Assembly (NCBI GenBank): GCA_963623095.1
Contig: CAVFKD010000001.1
Span: forward strand, 35,485 to 99,484
Direction of reading: 5' to 3'
DNA: 64,000 nt
DNA from: UBA3210 sp963623095
GTDB taxonomy: Bacteria > Bacillota_I > Bacilli_A > RFN20 > CAG-449
In this document: positions 34,616 through 43,500 of the stretch, piece by piece
How the letters are laid out: each line of letters starts with the position of its first letter
Numbering within the stretch: position 1 is the first letter of the stretch
Made by a program: the position numbers and the translations under genes
Notes under the pieces: generated by a model
Told to the model about the DNA's origin: nothing
The model's input: only the letters and a program-made list of their open reading frames with translations
Databases searched by the model: none

Positions 34616-36013
34616 TTAGTTAATCTTCTCCCCTCTACCACCGACAGTGATTTCTGAAACTCTAATAGTTGGTTGACCTACATCAGTAGGAATGGATCCA
34701 GAAGCTGCCCCACACATACCTTCTGCGCGTAATAAGTCATTACCGACCATATCAATTTTTAATAATATTTCTTTACCTTGTCCAATTAATGTTGCGCCTT
34801 TAACTGGATAAGCAATCTTTCCATCTTCAATAATATATGCTTCATTAACTGCGAAATTGAATTCACCAGTTGCAGGGTTGACGCTACCTCCACCCATTGA
34901 TTTTGCATATAGTCCAAATTTAGTAGCTTTAATAATTTCTTCTGGAGTTGATTTACCAGGAAGAATAAAGGTATTTGACATTCTAGATGTTGGTTCGAAT
35001 TTATAAGATTGTCTTCTAGAAGCACCATTTTCATGTGTATCCATTCTTCTTCCGTTAAATGGATCAACTAAATATGAAGTTAAAATACCATCTTTAATTA
35101 AGACATTACGATGTGTCTTATGTCCTTCATCATCAACATTTTCTGATCCCCAACCTCCAGGAATAGTTCCATCATCAACCGCGGAAACAATCTTAGAAGC
35201 AATTTGAGTACCTAGTTTACCAGACATAACTGAAAGGTTTTTACTAACCGCGCTAGCTTCAAGAGAATGGCCACATGCTTCATGGAAGATAACTCCTCCA
35301 AAGCCATTACCAATAATAACTGGCATTTTACCACTTGGGCATTCTTTTGCGTCTAATAATTGAACTGCTACTCTTGCAGCGTCTTTCGCTGATTCTTCAA
35401 TATTTACTTCATCATTAAAGAATTCAAATCCTTTAGAAGCACCAGGTCCTACTCCACTTGATTCAATTGCTTCACCATTTGAAGCAACACAAGTAATATA
35501 AACTCTACCTCTAATTCTATTATCTTTAATAAATTTACCTTCTGAATTAAAGATATAAACCTTTTGATTTGTTGAAGAAAAACTTTCCATTACTCTAACG
35601 ATTTTAGAATCGTATTCCTTCGCAGCTTTATATCCTTTCATTAAATAAGCAATCTTGTCTTCTTTTGAAACAGTTTCATAAGGGATTTTAGGTCCATGTT
35701 TATGACCTACTTTTACTGAAGTAATATCGTTAACTTCCTTTTGTCTTGTTCCAGAAAATGATTTAGATAAAGAAGTAGCTAAATCAAGTAATGATTTTTT
35801 GCTTAAATCATTGCTATAACCATATACGCTTTGTAATCCTTTTAAAATTCTTATACCCGCGCCATAAGTATAAGTAGTAGTTGCTTGTTCACAAACTCCA
35901 TTATCGAGTGATATGCCTTCTACAATAGTATCTTCTAAGAAGATTTCAGCAAAATCACCGCCGGTTTCTAAACATGCATTTAAAACATCTTTCGCTAAAG
36001 TTTTAGATATCAT
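34616..36013 (-). CDS. tldD: TldD metallopeptidase
   Basis: The start is ATG 36013 (MISKTLAKDVLNACL), with AGGTGAAC directly upstream; the in-frame start at 36031 is less suitable. The 465-residue product has the zinc site HEACGHSLEA (HExxxH), followed by NVDDEGHKTHRNVL and a C-terminal TLIGQGKEILLKIDMVGNDL. It forms the active subunit with PmbA, whose gene it precedes. The 5' leader holds a 12-bp stem-loop abutting the ribosome site. Confidence 0.92.
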   Translation of the reverse strand: MISKTLAKDVLNACLETGGDFAEIFLEDTIVEGISLDNGVCEQATTTYTYGAGIRILKGLQSVYGYSNDLSKKSLLDLATSLSKSFSGTRQKEVNDITSVKVGHKHGPKIPYETVSKEDKIAYLMKGYKAAKEYDSKIVRVMESFSSTNQKVYIFNSEGKFIKDNRIRGRVYITCVASNGEAIESSGVGPGASKGFEFFNDEVNIEESAKDAARVAVQLLDAKECPSGKMPVIIGNGFGGVIFHEACGHSLEASAVSKNLSVMSGKLGTQIASKIVSAVDDGTIPGGWGSENVDDEGHKTHRNVLIKDGILTSYLVDPFNGRRMDTHENGASRRQSYKFEPTSRMSNTFILPGKSTPEEIIKATKFGLYAKSMGGGSVNPATGEFNFAVNEAYIIEDGKIAYPVKGATLIGQGKEILLKIDMVGNDLLRAEGMCGAASGSIPTDVGQPTIRVSEITVGGRGEKIN

Positions 36014-36025
36014 ATGTTCACCTAG

Positions 36026-36063
36026 TATCATAAAAATTCTTTATTATAATTATTTTTATGATA
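36026..36063 (-). promoter_or_regulatory. 5' leader hairpin of tldD
   Basis: Perfect 12-bp inverted repeat, TATCATAAAAAT / ATTTTTATGATA with a 14-nt loop, ending a few bases before AGGTG. A TATAAT (36083-36088) lies upstream, so the hairpin would be at the 5' end of the transcript. Confidence 0.5.
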
Positions 36064-36144
36064 TTCCTTTCTTTAACAAAGAATTATACTATATAAAAAT
36101 AAAACAAGTTAGTGAAAATTAACTATTTTATTAAATATTTGCTA

Positions 36145-36194
36145 CTTAAATATTTCTTTAAGTTTAATTTATGTTATTTTTTGTTTAATATATA
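36145..36194 (+). promoter_or_regulatory. Promoter and CiaR-type box of the two-component operon
   Basis: Direct repeat TTTAAG-TTTAA-TTTATG (36157-36173), 11-bp period, ending 14-15 bp before the -10 TATATA (36189-36194). CTTAAA at about 36145-36150 is an additional inverted half-site. The layout (activator box in the -35 position) suggests that the regulator controls its own operon. Confidence 0.6.
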
Positions 36195-36225
36195 AGTAAT
36201 TATTAATGAAAGACGAGGTGAAATT

Positions 36226-36906
36226 ATGCGTATATTACTCGCTGAAGATGAAAAATCACTTTCTAATGCTCTAGTTACTATTTTAAAACATAACAATTAT
36301 TCTGTGGACGCTGTTTATAATGGAGAAGATGCATTAGATTATGTTTTAAGTGATAACATTTACGATTTAATTATTTTAGATATCATGATGCCTAAATTAG
36401 ATGGTATTTCAGTATTAAAAGAAATTAGAAAACGTAAAATATCAACACCAATTATTATGTTAACCGCGAAATCTGATATTCAAGATAAAATACTTGGTCT
36501 AGATGGAGGCGCAGATGATTATTTAACTAAACCATTTAATGTTGAAGAATTACTCGCTCGTATTAGATCAGTTACAAGAAGAAAAGGGGAAATCAATAAT
36601 AACAATTTAAGTTATGATGATTTAATTCTCAATCGTTCTACTTTTGAATTAGAATGCAACGGTAATAAAGTTTTATTAACAAATAAAGAATATCAAATTA
36701 TTGAACTTTTAATGTTACATAAAGATCAAATGGTTCAAATGGATCGAATCATGGATAAAATATGGGGTTTTGATTCAAACGCAGATACTAATGTCATATG
36801 GACTTATATCTCTTATTTAAGAAAAAAACTTTCTTCTATTGGTTCAAGAGTTGGAATTAAAGCCAATAGAAACATTGGTTATTCATTGGAGGTAAAAAAT
36901 GATTAA
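36226..36906 (+). CDS. OmpR/PhoB-family response regulator, CiaR-like
   Basis: The 226-residue protein has a receiver domain with acidic pocket Glu7-Asp8, phosphoacceptor Asp52 (LIILDIMMP), Thr80 and Lys102 (YLTKPF), and a C-terminal winged helix with IWGFDSNADTNVIWTYISYLRKKL, close to the CiaR pattern. GAGGTG precedes the ATG. The binding half-site TTTAAG occurs as a direct repeat before its own promoter and before two downstream sRNAs. This supports, but does not prove, a CiaR-like specificity. The histidine kinase gene overlaps by 8 nt. Confidence 0.88.
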   Translation: MRILLAEDEKSLSNALVTILKHNNYSVDAVYNGEDALDYVLSDNIYDLIILDIMMPKLDGISVLKEIRKRKISTPIIMLTAKSDIQDKILGLDGGADDYLTKPFNVEELLARIRSVTRRKGEINNNNLSYDDLILNRSTFELECNGNKVLLTNKEYQIIELLMLHKDQMVQMDRIMDKIWGFDSNADTNVIWTYISYLRKKLSSIGSRVGIKANRNIGYSLEVKND

Positions 36907-38122
36907 GTCTTTAAAAAGAAAATTCATTTTTATCTCGATGTTATCAATGAGTTTAGTTATTATTATCATTGTCTTTGTTTTAAATATTTCTAATTATTAT
37001 TCAATCTCAAGAGAATCAGATAAAACATTAGATATGTTAATTTATACCAATTGTACATTCCCTAATGAAGAAGAATCTTCTTCTCCTGATCCTGATGAAT
37101 TCTATAATGATGTCCCTTTTGAAACAAGATTCTTCTATGTTAAATTTGACCAAGATGACAATGTTATTAAAGTTGATTTAACAAGAACTAGTTATATCAA
37201 AGAAAACACTGCAATTGAATATGCAAAAGAAGTAAAAGATTATACTTCCAATCGAGGATATTATTCTATTTATCGTTATGCAATCCATGAATACGACAAT
37301 AATCATACAATGGTACTTTTTCTTGATTGTCAAAGATTATTATCAGGTTCAAGAACATTACTTATATCTAGTATTATCTACTCTGTAGTTGGACTTATAA
37401 GCGTATTTATCTTAATTGTTTTATTCTCCACTATTGTATTTAAACCTGTTCAAGATTCTTATACAAAGCAAAAACAATTTATCACTAACGCAAACCACGA
37501 ATTAAAAACACCTTTAACAATTATTTCAACAACAACTGATGTTATTGAAATGACATCTGGTAAAAGCGAATGGACACAAGATATTAAACATCAAGTTAGT
37601 AAATTAACTGATTTGACCAATGAGCTTGTCTTCTTATCAAGAATGGATGAAGAAGGATCTAGTATAAAACGCTTAGATTTCTCTATAAGCGAAGTTTTAT
37701 TAGATACTATAAAAGAATATGAAGTTTCTTTAAAAAAGCGTAATATCGAAGTAAAAGCCTCAATTAATGGCAATGTCACTTATAATGGTGATATGGCTAA
37801 AATCAAATCACTATTTGAAATATTATTAGATAATATTAATAAATATGCGATTGATAATTCTATTGTAGAAGTATCATTAATAGACAATGATAAAAACAAA
37901 TTGTATATATCATTCACTAATCAAACTGAATCTGTTCCTCAAGGTAATTTAAATGTATTATTTGAAAGATTCTATCGTTTAGATTCAAGTAGAAACTCCT
38001 CTTTAGGTGGCCATGGTATTGGTTTGAGTATCGCTCAAGCTATTGTCACATTACACAAAGGAACAATCACTTGTAATTCCAAAGATGGAAAAGAAATAAA
38101 ATTTGAAATAAATTTAAAATAA
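36899..38122 (+). CDS. Sensor histidine kinase, CiaH-like
   Basis: The 407-residue kinase has an N-terminal membrane helix (about 10-31), an extracytoplasmic sensor of about 120 residues with an acidic patch (NEEESSSPDPDEF), a second helix (about 155-181), then a HisKA dimerisation helix with His200 in TNANHELKTPLTII and a HATPase domain with DNINKYA and GGHGIGLSIAQA. It should phosphorylate the regulator encoded just upstream. The start is fixed by GGAGG; the genes overlap by 8 nt. The signal is unknown; CiaH-type sensors respond to cell envelope or pH changes. Confidence 0.9.
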   Translation: MIKSLKRKFIFISMLSMSLVIIIIVFVLNISNYYSISRESDKTLDMLIYTNCTFPNEEESSSPDPDEFYNDVPFETRFFYVKFDQDDNVIKVDLTRTSYIKENTAIEYAKEVKDYTSNRGYYSIYRYAIHEYDNNHTMVLFLDCQRLLSGSRTLLISSIIYSVVGLISVFILIVLFSTIVFKPVQDSYTKQKQFITNANHELKTPLTIISTTTDVIEMTSGKSEWTQDIKHQVSKLTDLTNELVFLSRMDEEGSSIKRLDFSISEVLLDTIKEYEVSLKKRNIEVKASINGNVTYNGDMAKIKSLFEILLDNINKYAIDNSIVEVSLIDNDKNKLYISFTNQTESVPQGNLNVLFERFYRLDSSRNSSLGGHGIGLSIAQAIVTLHKGTITCNSKDGKEIKFEINLK

Positions 38123-38130
38123 TTTAATAT

Positions 38131-38168
38131 TTTAAGTTACGCTTAAGTTTAATTAAATAATATATACT
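38131..38168 (+). promoter_or_regulatory. CiaR-type box and promoter of sRNA copy 1
   Basis: TTTAAG-TTACG-CTTAAG (38131-38147), 11-bp period, followed by 15 bp (from the hexamer end) and TATACT (38163-38168). One half-site mismatch from TTTAAG-N5-TTTAAG. Confidence 0.65.
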
Positions 38169-38173
38169 CGTAA

Positions 38174-38294
38174 AAGATGTGATATCTTTTAGAACTTAAT
38201 ATATCTCAAAATAACCTTTATGCATGCTTTCATAAGTTCTAAACAATCCCTTAGGTATTACATCTTCACACCCCATCGAAAGATGGGTTTTTAT
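38174..38294 (+). ncRNA. Tandem sRNA copy 1 (CiaR/LhrC-like small RNA)
   Basis: About 120 nt, with no ORF. Stem P1: 38174-38184 with 38256-38266 (one G-U). Stem P2: 38188-38198 with 38233-38243, eleven perfect pairs, different in sequence from copies 2 and 3 but fully paired. Between the P2 arms is a 34-nt loop identical to copy 2 that includes CTCAAAATAACC, CTTTATGCATGC. Between P2 and P1 a conserved CAATCCCTTAGG (38244-38255) is unpaired. A terminator CCCATC-GAAA-GATGGG-T5 (38272-38292) ends it. It is expected to act by pairing with Shine-Dalgarno regions through the unpaired CCCTT or ACCTTT. Confidence 0.75.
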
Positions 38295-38326
38295 TTTCAA
38301 AAAATATTTTTAAAATTATTTTTTTC

Positions 38327-38365
38327 TTTAAGTTTTATTTAAGTAAAACCATTTATAGTTATAAT
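38327..38365 (+). promoter_or_regulatory. CiaR-type box and promoter of sRNA copy 2
   Basis: Exact TTTAAG-TTTTA-TTTAAG (38327-38343), followed by 16 bp and TATAAT (38360-38365). This copy matches the published CiaR repeat at every position. Confidence 0.7.
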
Positions 38366-38370
38366 CGTAA

Positions 38371-38488
38371 AAGATGTGATATCTTTCAAACCTCAATATA
38401 TCTCAAAATAACCTTTATGCATGCTTTCATGAGGTTTGAACAATCCCTTAGGTATTACATCTTCTCGCCCATCTCTGATGGGTTTTTT
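38371..38488 (+). ncRNA. Tandem sRNA copy 2
   Basis: Same architecture and size as copy 1. P1: 38371-38381 with 38453-38463. P2: 38385-38395 (TTCAAACCTCA) with 38430-38440 (TGAGGTTTGAA), eleven perfect pairs. The P2 arms differ from copy 1 at most positions yet still pair, which is compensatory change. The loop (38396-38429) is identical to copy 1. The junction is CAATCCCTTAGG again. Terminator CCCATC-TCT-GATGGG-T6 (38468-38488). Its promoter carries the exact TTTAAG-N5-TTTAAG. Confidence 0.75.
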
Positions 38489-38535
38489 CTTGTTTTTATT
38501 TAATTTTTCTACCATATTATTCTTAAATATATTAT

Positions 38536-38541
38536 TATAAC
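38536..38541 (+). promoter_or_regulatory. -10 box of sRNA copy 3
   Basis: TATAAC about 6 bp before the predicted P1 stem. I found no TTTAAG direct repeat or clear -35 in front of it, so copy 3 may be constitutive, weak or differently regulated. Confidence 0.4.
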
Positions 38542-38546
38542 TAGGC

Positions 38547-38659
38547 AATAGAGATTTCTTTTAGAACTCGATATATCTCAAAATAACCTTTATGCATGCT
38601 TAAAGAGTTCTACAATCCCTTATTGAAATCCTATTGTGCCACCTTCGGGTGGCTTTTTT
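38547..38659 (+). ncRNA. Tandem sRNA copy 3, diverged and lacking the CiaR-type box
   Basis: P1: 38547-38558 with 38625-38635, unrelated in sequence to copies 1 and 2 but still paired (one bulged A at 38552). P2: TAGAACTC (38562-38569) with GAGTTCTA (38605-38612), eight pairs. The apical loop keeps CTCAAAATAACC and TTTATGCATGC, and the junction keeps ACAATCCCTTA. Terminator GCCACC-TTCG-GGTGGC-T6 (38638-38659). It is about 112 nt long. The loop, not the stems, is what selection has kept. Confidence 0.7.
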
Positions 38660-38661
38660 CA

Positions 38662-38691
38662 TTTAAAAAGGTTCGACTTTCATCGAACCTT
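38662..38691 (-). terminator. Terminator of the secreted-protein gene
   Basis: Minus-strand AAGGTTCGA-TGAAAG-TCGAACCTT (38668-38691) followed by TTTAAAT. Convergent with sRNA copy 3. Confidence 0.85.
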
Positions 38692-38696
38692 AGTTT

Positions 38697-40331
38697 TTAC
38701 CAACAATCATGAACTACATAGCTATTATCGACTACTAAAGGATTACCATAATCTTTATAGAATAGATTTCTACTGATAATATTAGTTAATCTATCATAGC
38801 ATTCCCATTCATAATCACCATTTAAATGGATTTGATCCGCTTTTAAGAAGCAAAGATAATAATCAAAGTTCTTATATTGTAAATCGTAATGATCAACTCC
38901 TCCATACCATGTATGGTAGCAATCTACTTTATAAATAGGAGTTCTTGTATAATCACCATTTTGATTATAATAAGTTGCAGTTACTTCTGTATCGTGGTTA
39001 AGATATCCCATACCATCCGCGTATAAGTTACCATTGAATAAACCTGCCGCATTATCGAATAATTCTTGATCTACTGCATAGAATCCAGCTTCTTTTAAAT
39101 ATTTGTTGATTGTATAATCTTCATCTCCATATGTTGTAATATAATCTTTATAGTCATTCGCGACATATTTAAGAATATTTTGTTCTGGATGATATGCCAT
39201 ACCATAATCTTTATAATCACCATTGTATTTTAACGCCGCTCTTAATAAGCCTTGTCTACTATCATCACCAACTCTATCATTAGGATTATATGTTAAAGTT
39301 GCCATTCTTGTAGAATATTGAGTATTAGTTGGAAGATAAGTTGTAATATGATCTTCTTGCATTAATTTTTCTTGTTCATCTAATACTATAAGTTCTTCTT
39401 GGAATTTTTTACCAACTGCATTGACATATTCAGCCATTGTTTTTAATTGTTGATCATATGTTCCTCTTGCTGCAGGTTTTTCAATATAACGATAATGCAT
39501 ATCGAATTGAGCAAGATTTACAGTCGCTAATAACATATTTGTACAATAAGCAATGTAATCTCTTCTATTTTTAATCTTTTGACCTGTCCATTTATCATTT
39601 AGACCAATAGTATAATCATAATAATAGAAGATATCTTTACTCTTATCTGCTTGGTTAGGATGTAAGATTGTATCCGCAAGTTGAGTTGCATATGTAACTA
39701 AAGTTGTTTCAATACCTAATCCATTAGCGTTATTTGCTAAAGTATAATCTTTACAAATAGCTTCATATACTGCATATCTTCTTGCTTCTACTTCTTCTTC
39801 AGGAATAGTTTCATCAAGTTCTAACATTGCAAGATCCCATAAGCTTCCGTTTACTTTATCTTTAATATTAAATTGAACATTACTGAACATTTTATAAAGA
39901 TTTTCATTTAATACTTCTTCTGCATGATAGATATCTTGTTTCTTTTCAATAATACTTAATTTTTCTTTAATTTCACTTAAAGCATTTTCAATTCTTTCTA
40001 GATACTTAATACTTGCATCTCTAATATCAATACCAAAGCTCTTTAATAAGTTAATAACTAATGTTTTTTCATAGCCTGTAACAATACCATCGACTAATTT
40101 ACTTCCATCAGTAACTAATTTATTAATAATATATTTAGTTGCATCTTCAATTTCACCATCATTAACTTTATTTGTGTTATTTAATAAAGATACTTCGTTA
40201 GTTTCTTTTAATGTAACTTCTTCTGCTTTTACTTGAGTAGCTACATTATTCATCTTATTAGCGTTCATACTAACTCCAACAGTAGCAAGTATCGCTAATA
40301 AACCAGTTGTTAATATTTTTGTCTTTACCAT
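38697..40331 (-). CDS. Secreted protein of unknown function
   Basis: The start is ATG 40331 (MVKTKILTTGLLAILATVGVS), eight bases after AAGGAGG. The 544-residue product has a signal peptide with likely cleavage near VKAEE. A helical region follows (residues about 70-300, with KYLERIENALSEIKEKLSIIEKKQ as a possible coiled coil), and the last 200 residues are very rich in Tyr, Asp and Trp, with several YNxxGDY and NGDY motifs (YKNFDYYLCFLKADQ). I know no family; carbohydrate binding or toxin function are possible but unsupported. It lies next to the sRNA/two-component module, convergent with it, with its own strong promoter. Confidence 0.75.
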   Translation of the reverse strand: MVKTKILTTGLLAILATVGVSMNANKMNNVATQVKAEEVTLKETNEVSLLNNTNKVNDGEIEDATKYIINKLVTDGSKLVDGIVTGYEKTLVINLLKSFGIDIRDASIKYLERIENALSEIKEKLSIIEKKQDIYHAEEVLNENLYKMFSNVQFNIKDKVNGSLWDLAMLELDETIPEEEVEARRYAVYEAICKDYTLANNANGLGIETTLVTYATQLADTILHPNQADKSKDIFYYYDYTIGLNDKWTGQKIKNRRDYIAYCTNMLLATVNLAQFDMHYRYIEKPAARGTYDQQLKTMAEYVNAVGKKFQEELIVLDEQEKLMQEDHITTYLPTNTQYSTRMATLTYNPNDRVGDDSRQGLLRAALKYNGDYKDYGMAYHPEQNILKYVANDYKDYITTYGDEDYTINKYLKEAGFYAVDQELFDNAAGLFNGNLYADGMGYLNHDTEVTATYYNQNGDYTRTPIYKVDCYHTWYGGVDHYDLQYKNFDYYLCFLKADQIHLNGDYEWECYDRLTNIISRNLFYKDYGNPLVVDNSYVVHDCW

Positions 40332-40387
40332 ATTAGTAGCCTCCTTAAGAGTAACATTTATTTGTCTTTTGTAACTCTTACACTCAT

Positions 40388-40415
40388 ATAATAACACTTT
40401 CACATCCATTGTCAA
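40388..40415 (-). promoter_or_regulatory. Promoter of the secreted-protein gene
   Basis: TTGACA (40410-40415), 16-bp spacer, TATTAT (40388-40393) on the minus strand, 57 bp before the start codon. Confidence 0.7.
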
Positions 40416-40490
40416 CACTTTTTAGAAACATTTTTATTATTTTTGTAACTTTTTAAAAAATTCATTATACAAATAAAGACAAAATGCAAC

Positions 40491-40524
40491 AAAAAACCAA
40501 GTATCTATCATTAGACACCTGGTT
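40491..40524 (-). terminator. Terminator of the PFOR gene
   Basis: Thirteen-pair stem AACCAGGTGTCTA / TAGATACTTGGTT (two G-U pairs), loop TCAT complement, T tract at 40491-40494. Confidence 0.85.
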
Positions 40525-40548
40525 TTATTAGTTTACAAATTTAAATTA

Positions 40549-43500
40549 TTATTTTTTTAAGAACATTTGTAATTTGTTCCATCTATCTTTAGCGCATTTT
40601 TCAGATTTTGTTAATAATTCTTCACAATGTTCTGGGTTAACCTTTGGAAGTTGTGAATATCTTGTTTCACACATAACGAAATCTCTGAATTTGCTGAAGT
40701 CTGGTTCTGGGCAATCAATTTGTAATGCATCATCGCCTTTACGTGGATCATATCTGAAGATTGGGAAGTAACCACATTCGACAGCTTTCTTTTCTGTCAT
40801 TTGTGCATTTCCTAAACCACCTTTAATACCATGGTTAGCACAAGGAGCATAACAGATAATGATTGAAGGACCATCATATGATTCAGCTTCTTTCATAGCT
40901 TTAATTGCTTGCATCTTATTAGCGCCCATTGCAATTTGTGCAACATAGACATTTCCATAAGTCATCATCATTAACGCTAAGAACTTCTTTGCAGTCTTCT
41001 TACCTGAAGCTGTGAATTTAGCAATAGAACCTGTTTGAGAAGATTTAGATGATTGACCACCTGTATTTGAATAAACTTCTGTATCAAGAACTAATACGTT
41101 AACGTCTTCTTCATTTGCGAGAACATGATCAAGTCCGCCGTAACCAATATCGTAAGACCAACCATCACCACCGACAATCCATACTGATTTATCTAATAAG
41201 TCTCTTTCAAGACGTTTTAATTCAGTTAAATTGTGTTTAGCAATAATTTCTTTTAATTGAGGTAAGATTCCTCTTACGTGTTCTCTATCTTTAATATGTT
41301 CAATGTAATCTTCGAATAATGCTTTTTCATCACCTGTTACAGTGCCTTCTTCAATAGCTTTATTCATTAAACGGATGATTTCGCCAAGTTTGTAGTCTGT
41401 TGCAACTCTCATACCGAAACCATATTCAGCATTATCTTCGAATAATGAGTTACCCCAAGCAATACCTTCTCCGTTCTTATCTGTACAGAATGGTGTTAAT
41501 GGAGTTGAACCTGAATAAATTGAAGAACAACCTGTTGCGTTTGCGATTAACATATCTTTACCAAATAATTGAGAAGCTAATCTATAATATGGAGTTTCTC
41601 CACATCCTGCACAAGCACCAGATACTTCCATATATGGATATAATAATGAAGCGCCTTTAACTGTTGTTACAGGGAACTTATCTGCTTTATATTCAACGTG
41701 TTTGTATAAGTAATTTGCAGCATCTTCTTGAGCGTATTGAGTTTTTGCATCAACCATCTTTAATGCTTTAACTTGGACAAATTCACCAGTTGCTTCATCT
41801 TTAACACGTTTACCTGGACATTCGTTAACACAAATTGAACAGCCAACGCAGTTTCTTGGTGAAACTTGGATACGATATTTTAATCCTTTTACGCTTGGTC
41901 CAATTGCATCAATTAAATCACCTTTAGCAATTTCTGGTAAACCTTCAACTTCTTTATCATCAAGTAAGAAAGGTCTAATTGTTGCGTGTGGGCAAACGAA
42001 TGCACATTGTCCACATTGGATACATGCATCTTTATTCCATACTGGTACTCTATCAGCGATTGAACGTTTTTCATTGAATGTAACGTCATTTCTCATTGTA
42101 CCTGTTAATAATTCATATTCTGTGAATTTGCTTGTTGGTAAATCATAACCATCGAGTTGACCAATTACATTGACATAGTTATCCATGTAATCATCACCTG
42201 ATTGTTCATATACTTTGTTATATGGTAATTCAATCCATTTTGGATCAACTGCGACTTCTTCTAAGCCTTCTGCACCAGCATCAATTGCATCCCAGTTCAT
42301 CTTAACGATATCATCACCTTTTTTAGCGTATGATTTCTTTGCGAACTTCTTCATCCAATCTTGTGCTTCAGCATATGGCATGATTTGTTGATTTAAATAG
42401 AAGAATGCAGATTGTAAAATAGTATTTGTTCTTCTACCTAAGCCAATTTTACTTGCGAGTGAAACTGCATCGATGATATAGAATTTTGCTTTCTTTTCAG
42501 CGAGTTGATGTTTCATTCTATTTGGCATTGATTTGATTAATGTTTCTTTATCTAAAGTAGTATTTAATAAGAAAGTACCGCCTTCTTTTAAGCACTTAAT
42601 CATATCAAATTTATAAATATATGAATCTAATGAACATGATAAGAAGTCTGCATGTTCAACATAATATGTAGATCTAATTGGTTCTTTACCGAATCTTAAG
42701 TGAGATCTAGTAACACCACCAGCTTTTCTTGAGTCATATGCGAAATAAGCTTGAGCATATTGATGAGTTGCATCACCAATAATCTTAATAGATGACTTAT
42801 TCGCAGAAACTGTACCATCACTACCTAAACCATAGAATAAGCATGATGTATATGAGTTATGTGTATGGAATTTTTCATCGACTGGTAATGATAAGTGTGT
42901 TAAATCATCAACAATACCAATTGTGAAGCCATTCCATGTTTTCTTAGCATTTAAGAAATCATAAACTGCTTTAACGTGTTTTGGTTGAGTATCTTTACTT
43001 GATAGACCATATCTACCACCTAATACTAAGTCGAAGTGTCTACCCATTTGTTCAAATGAAGCAACAACATCTAAGTATAATGGTTCGCCTGATGCGCCCA
43101 TTTCTTTTGTTCTATCTAATACTGCAACTTTCTTAACAGTTGTTGGGATAACATCAACTAAATGTTTTGCAGAGAATGGTCTATATAAGTGAACTTTAAC
43201 TAAACCAACTTTTTCTCCGTTTGCGTTTAATGTATCAACAACTTCTTTTGTACATTCTGTAATAGAGCCCATTGCGATAATAACTCTATCAGCGTCTTTT
43301 GCACCATAATATGTAAATGGAGCATATTCTCTACCTGTAAGTTTTGTTGCTTCTGCAAAATATTTGCAAGCAATGTCAACTACTTTATTGAAATGGATAT
43401 TTTGAGCTTCTCTAGTTTGGAAGTAAATATCATCATTTTCTGCACCACCTCTTGTAACTGGGTGAGTATGTGGGTTTAATGCACCTTTCTTAAATTCTTC

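Noticed and set aside
38174..38659. The blocks as riboswitches controlling a downstream gene.
   Set aside because: Each ends in its own terminator, and the next gene (38697-40331) is on the other strand, so none leads into a coding region.
38123..38660. The three similar blocks as a CRISPR array, IS end or REP-like DNA repeat.
   Set aside because: Unit lengths are about 115-120 nt at nonuniform spacing, with compensated stems, separate promoters and terminators. There are no spacer-repeat patterns or transposase genes.
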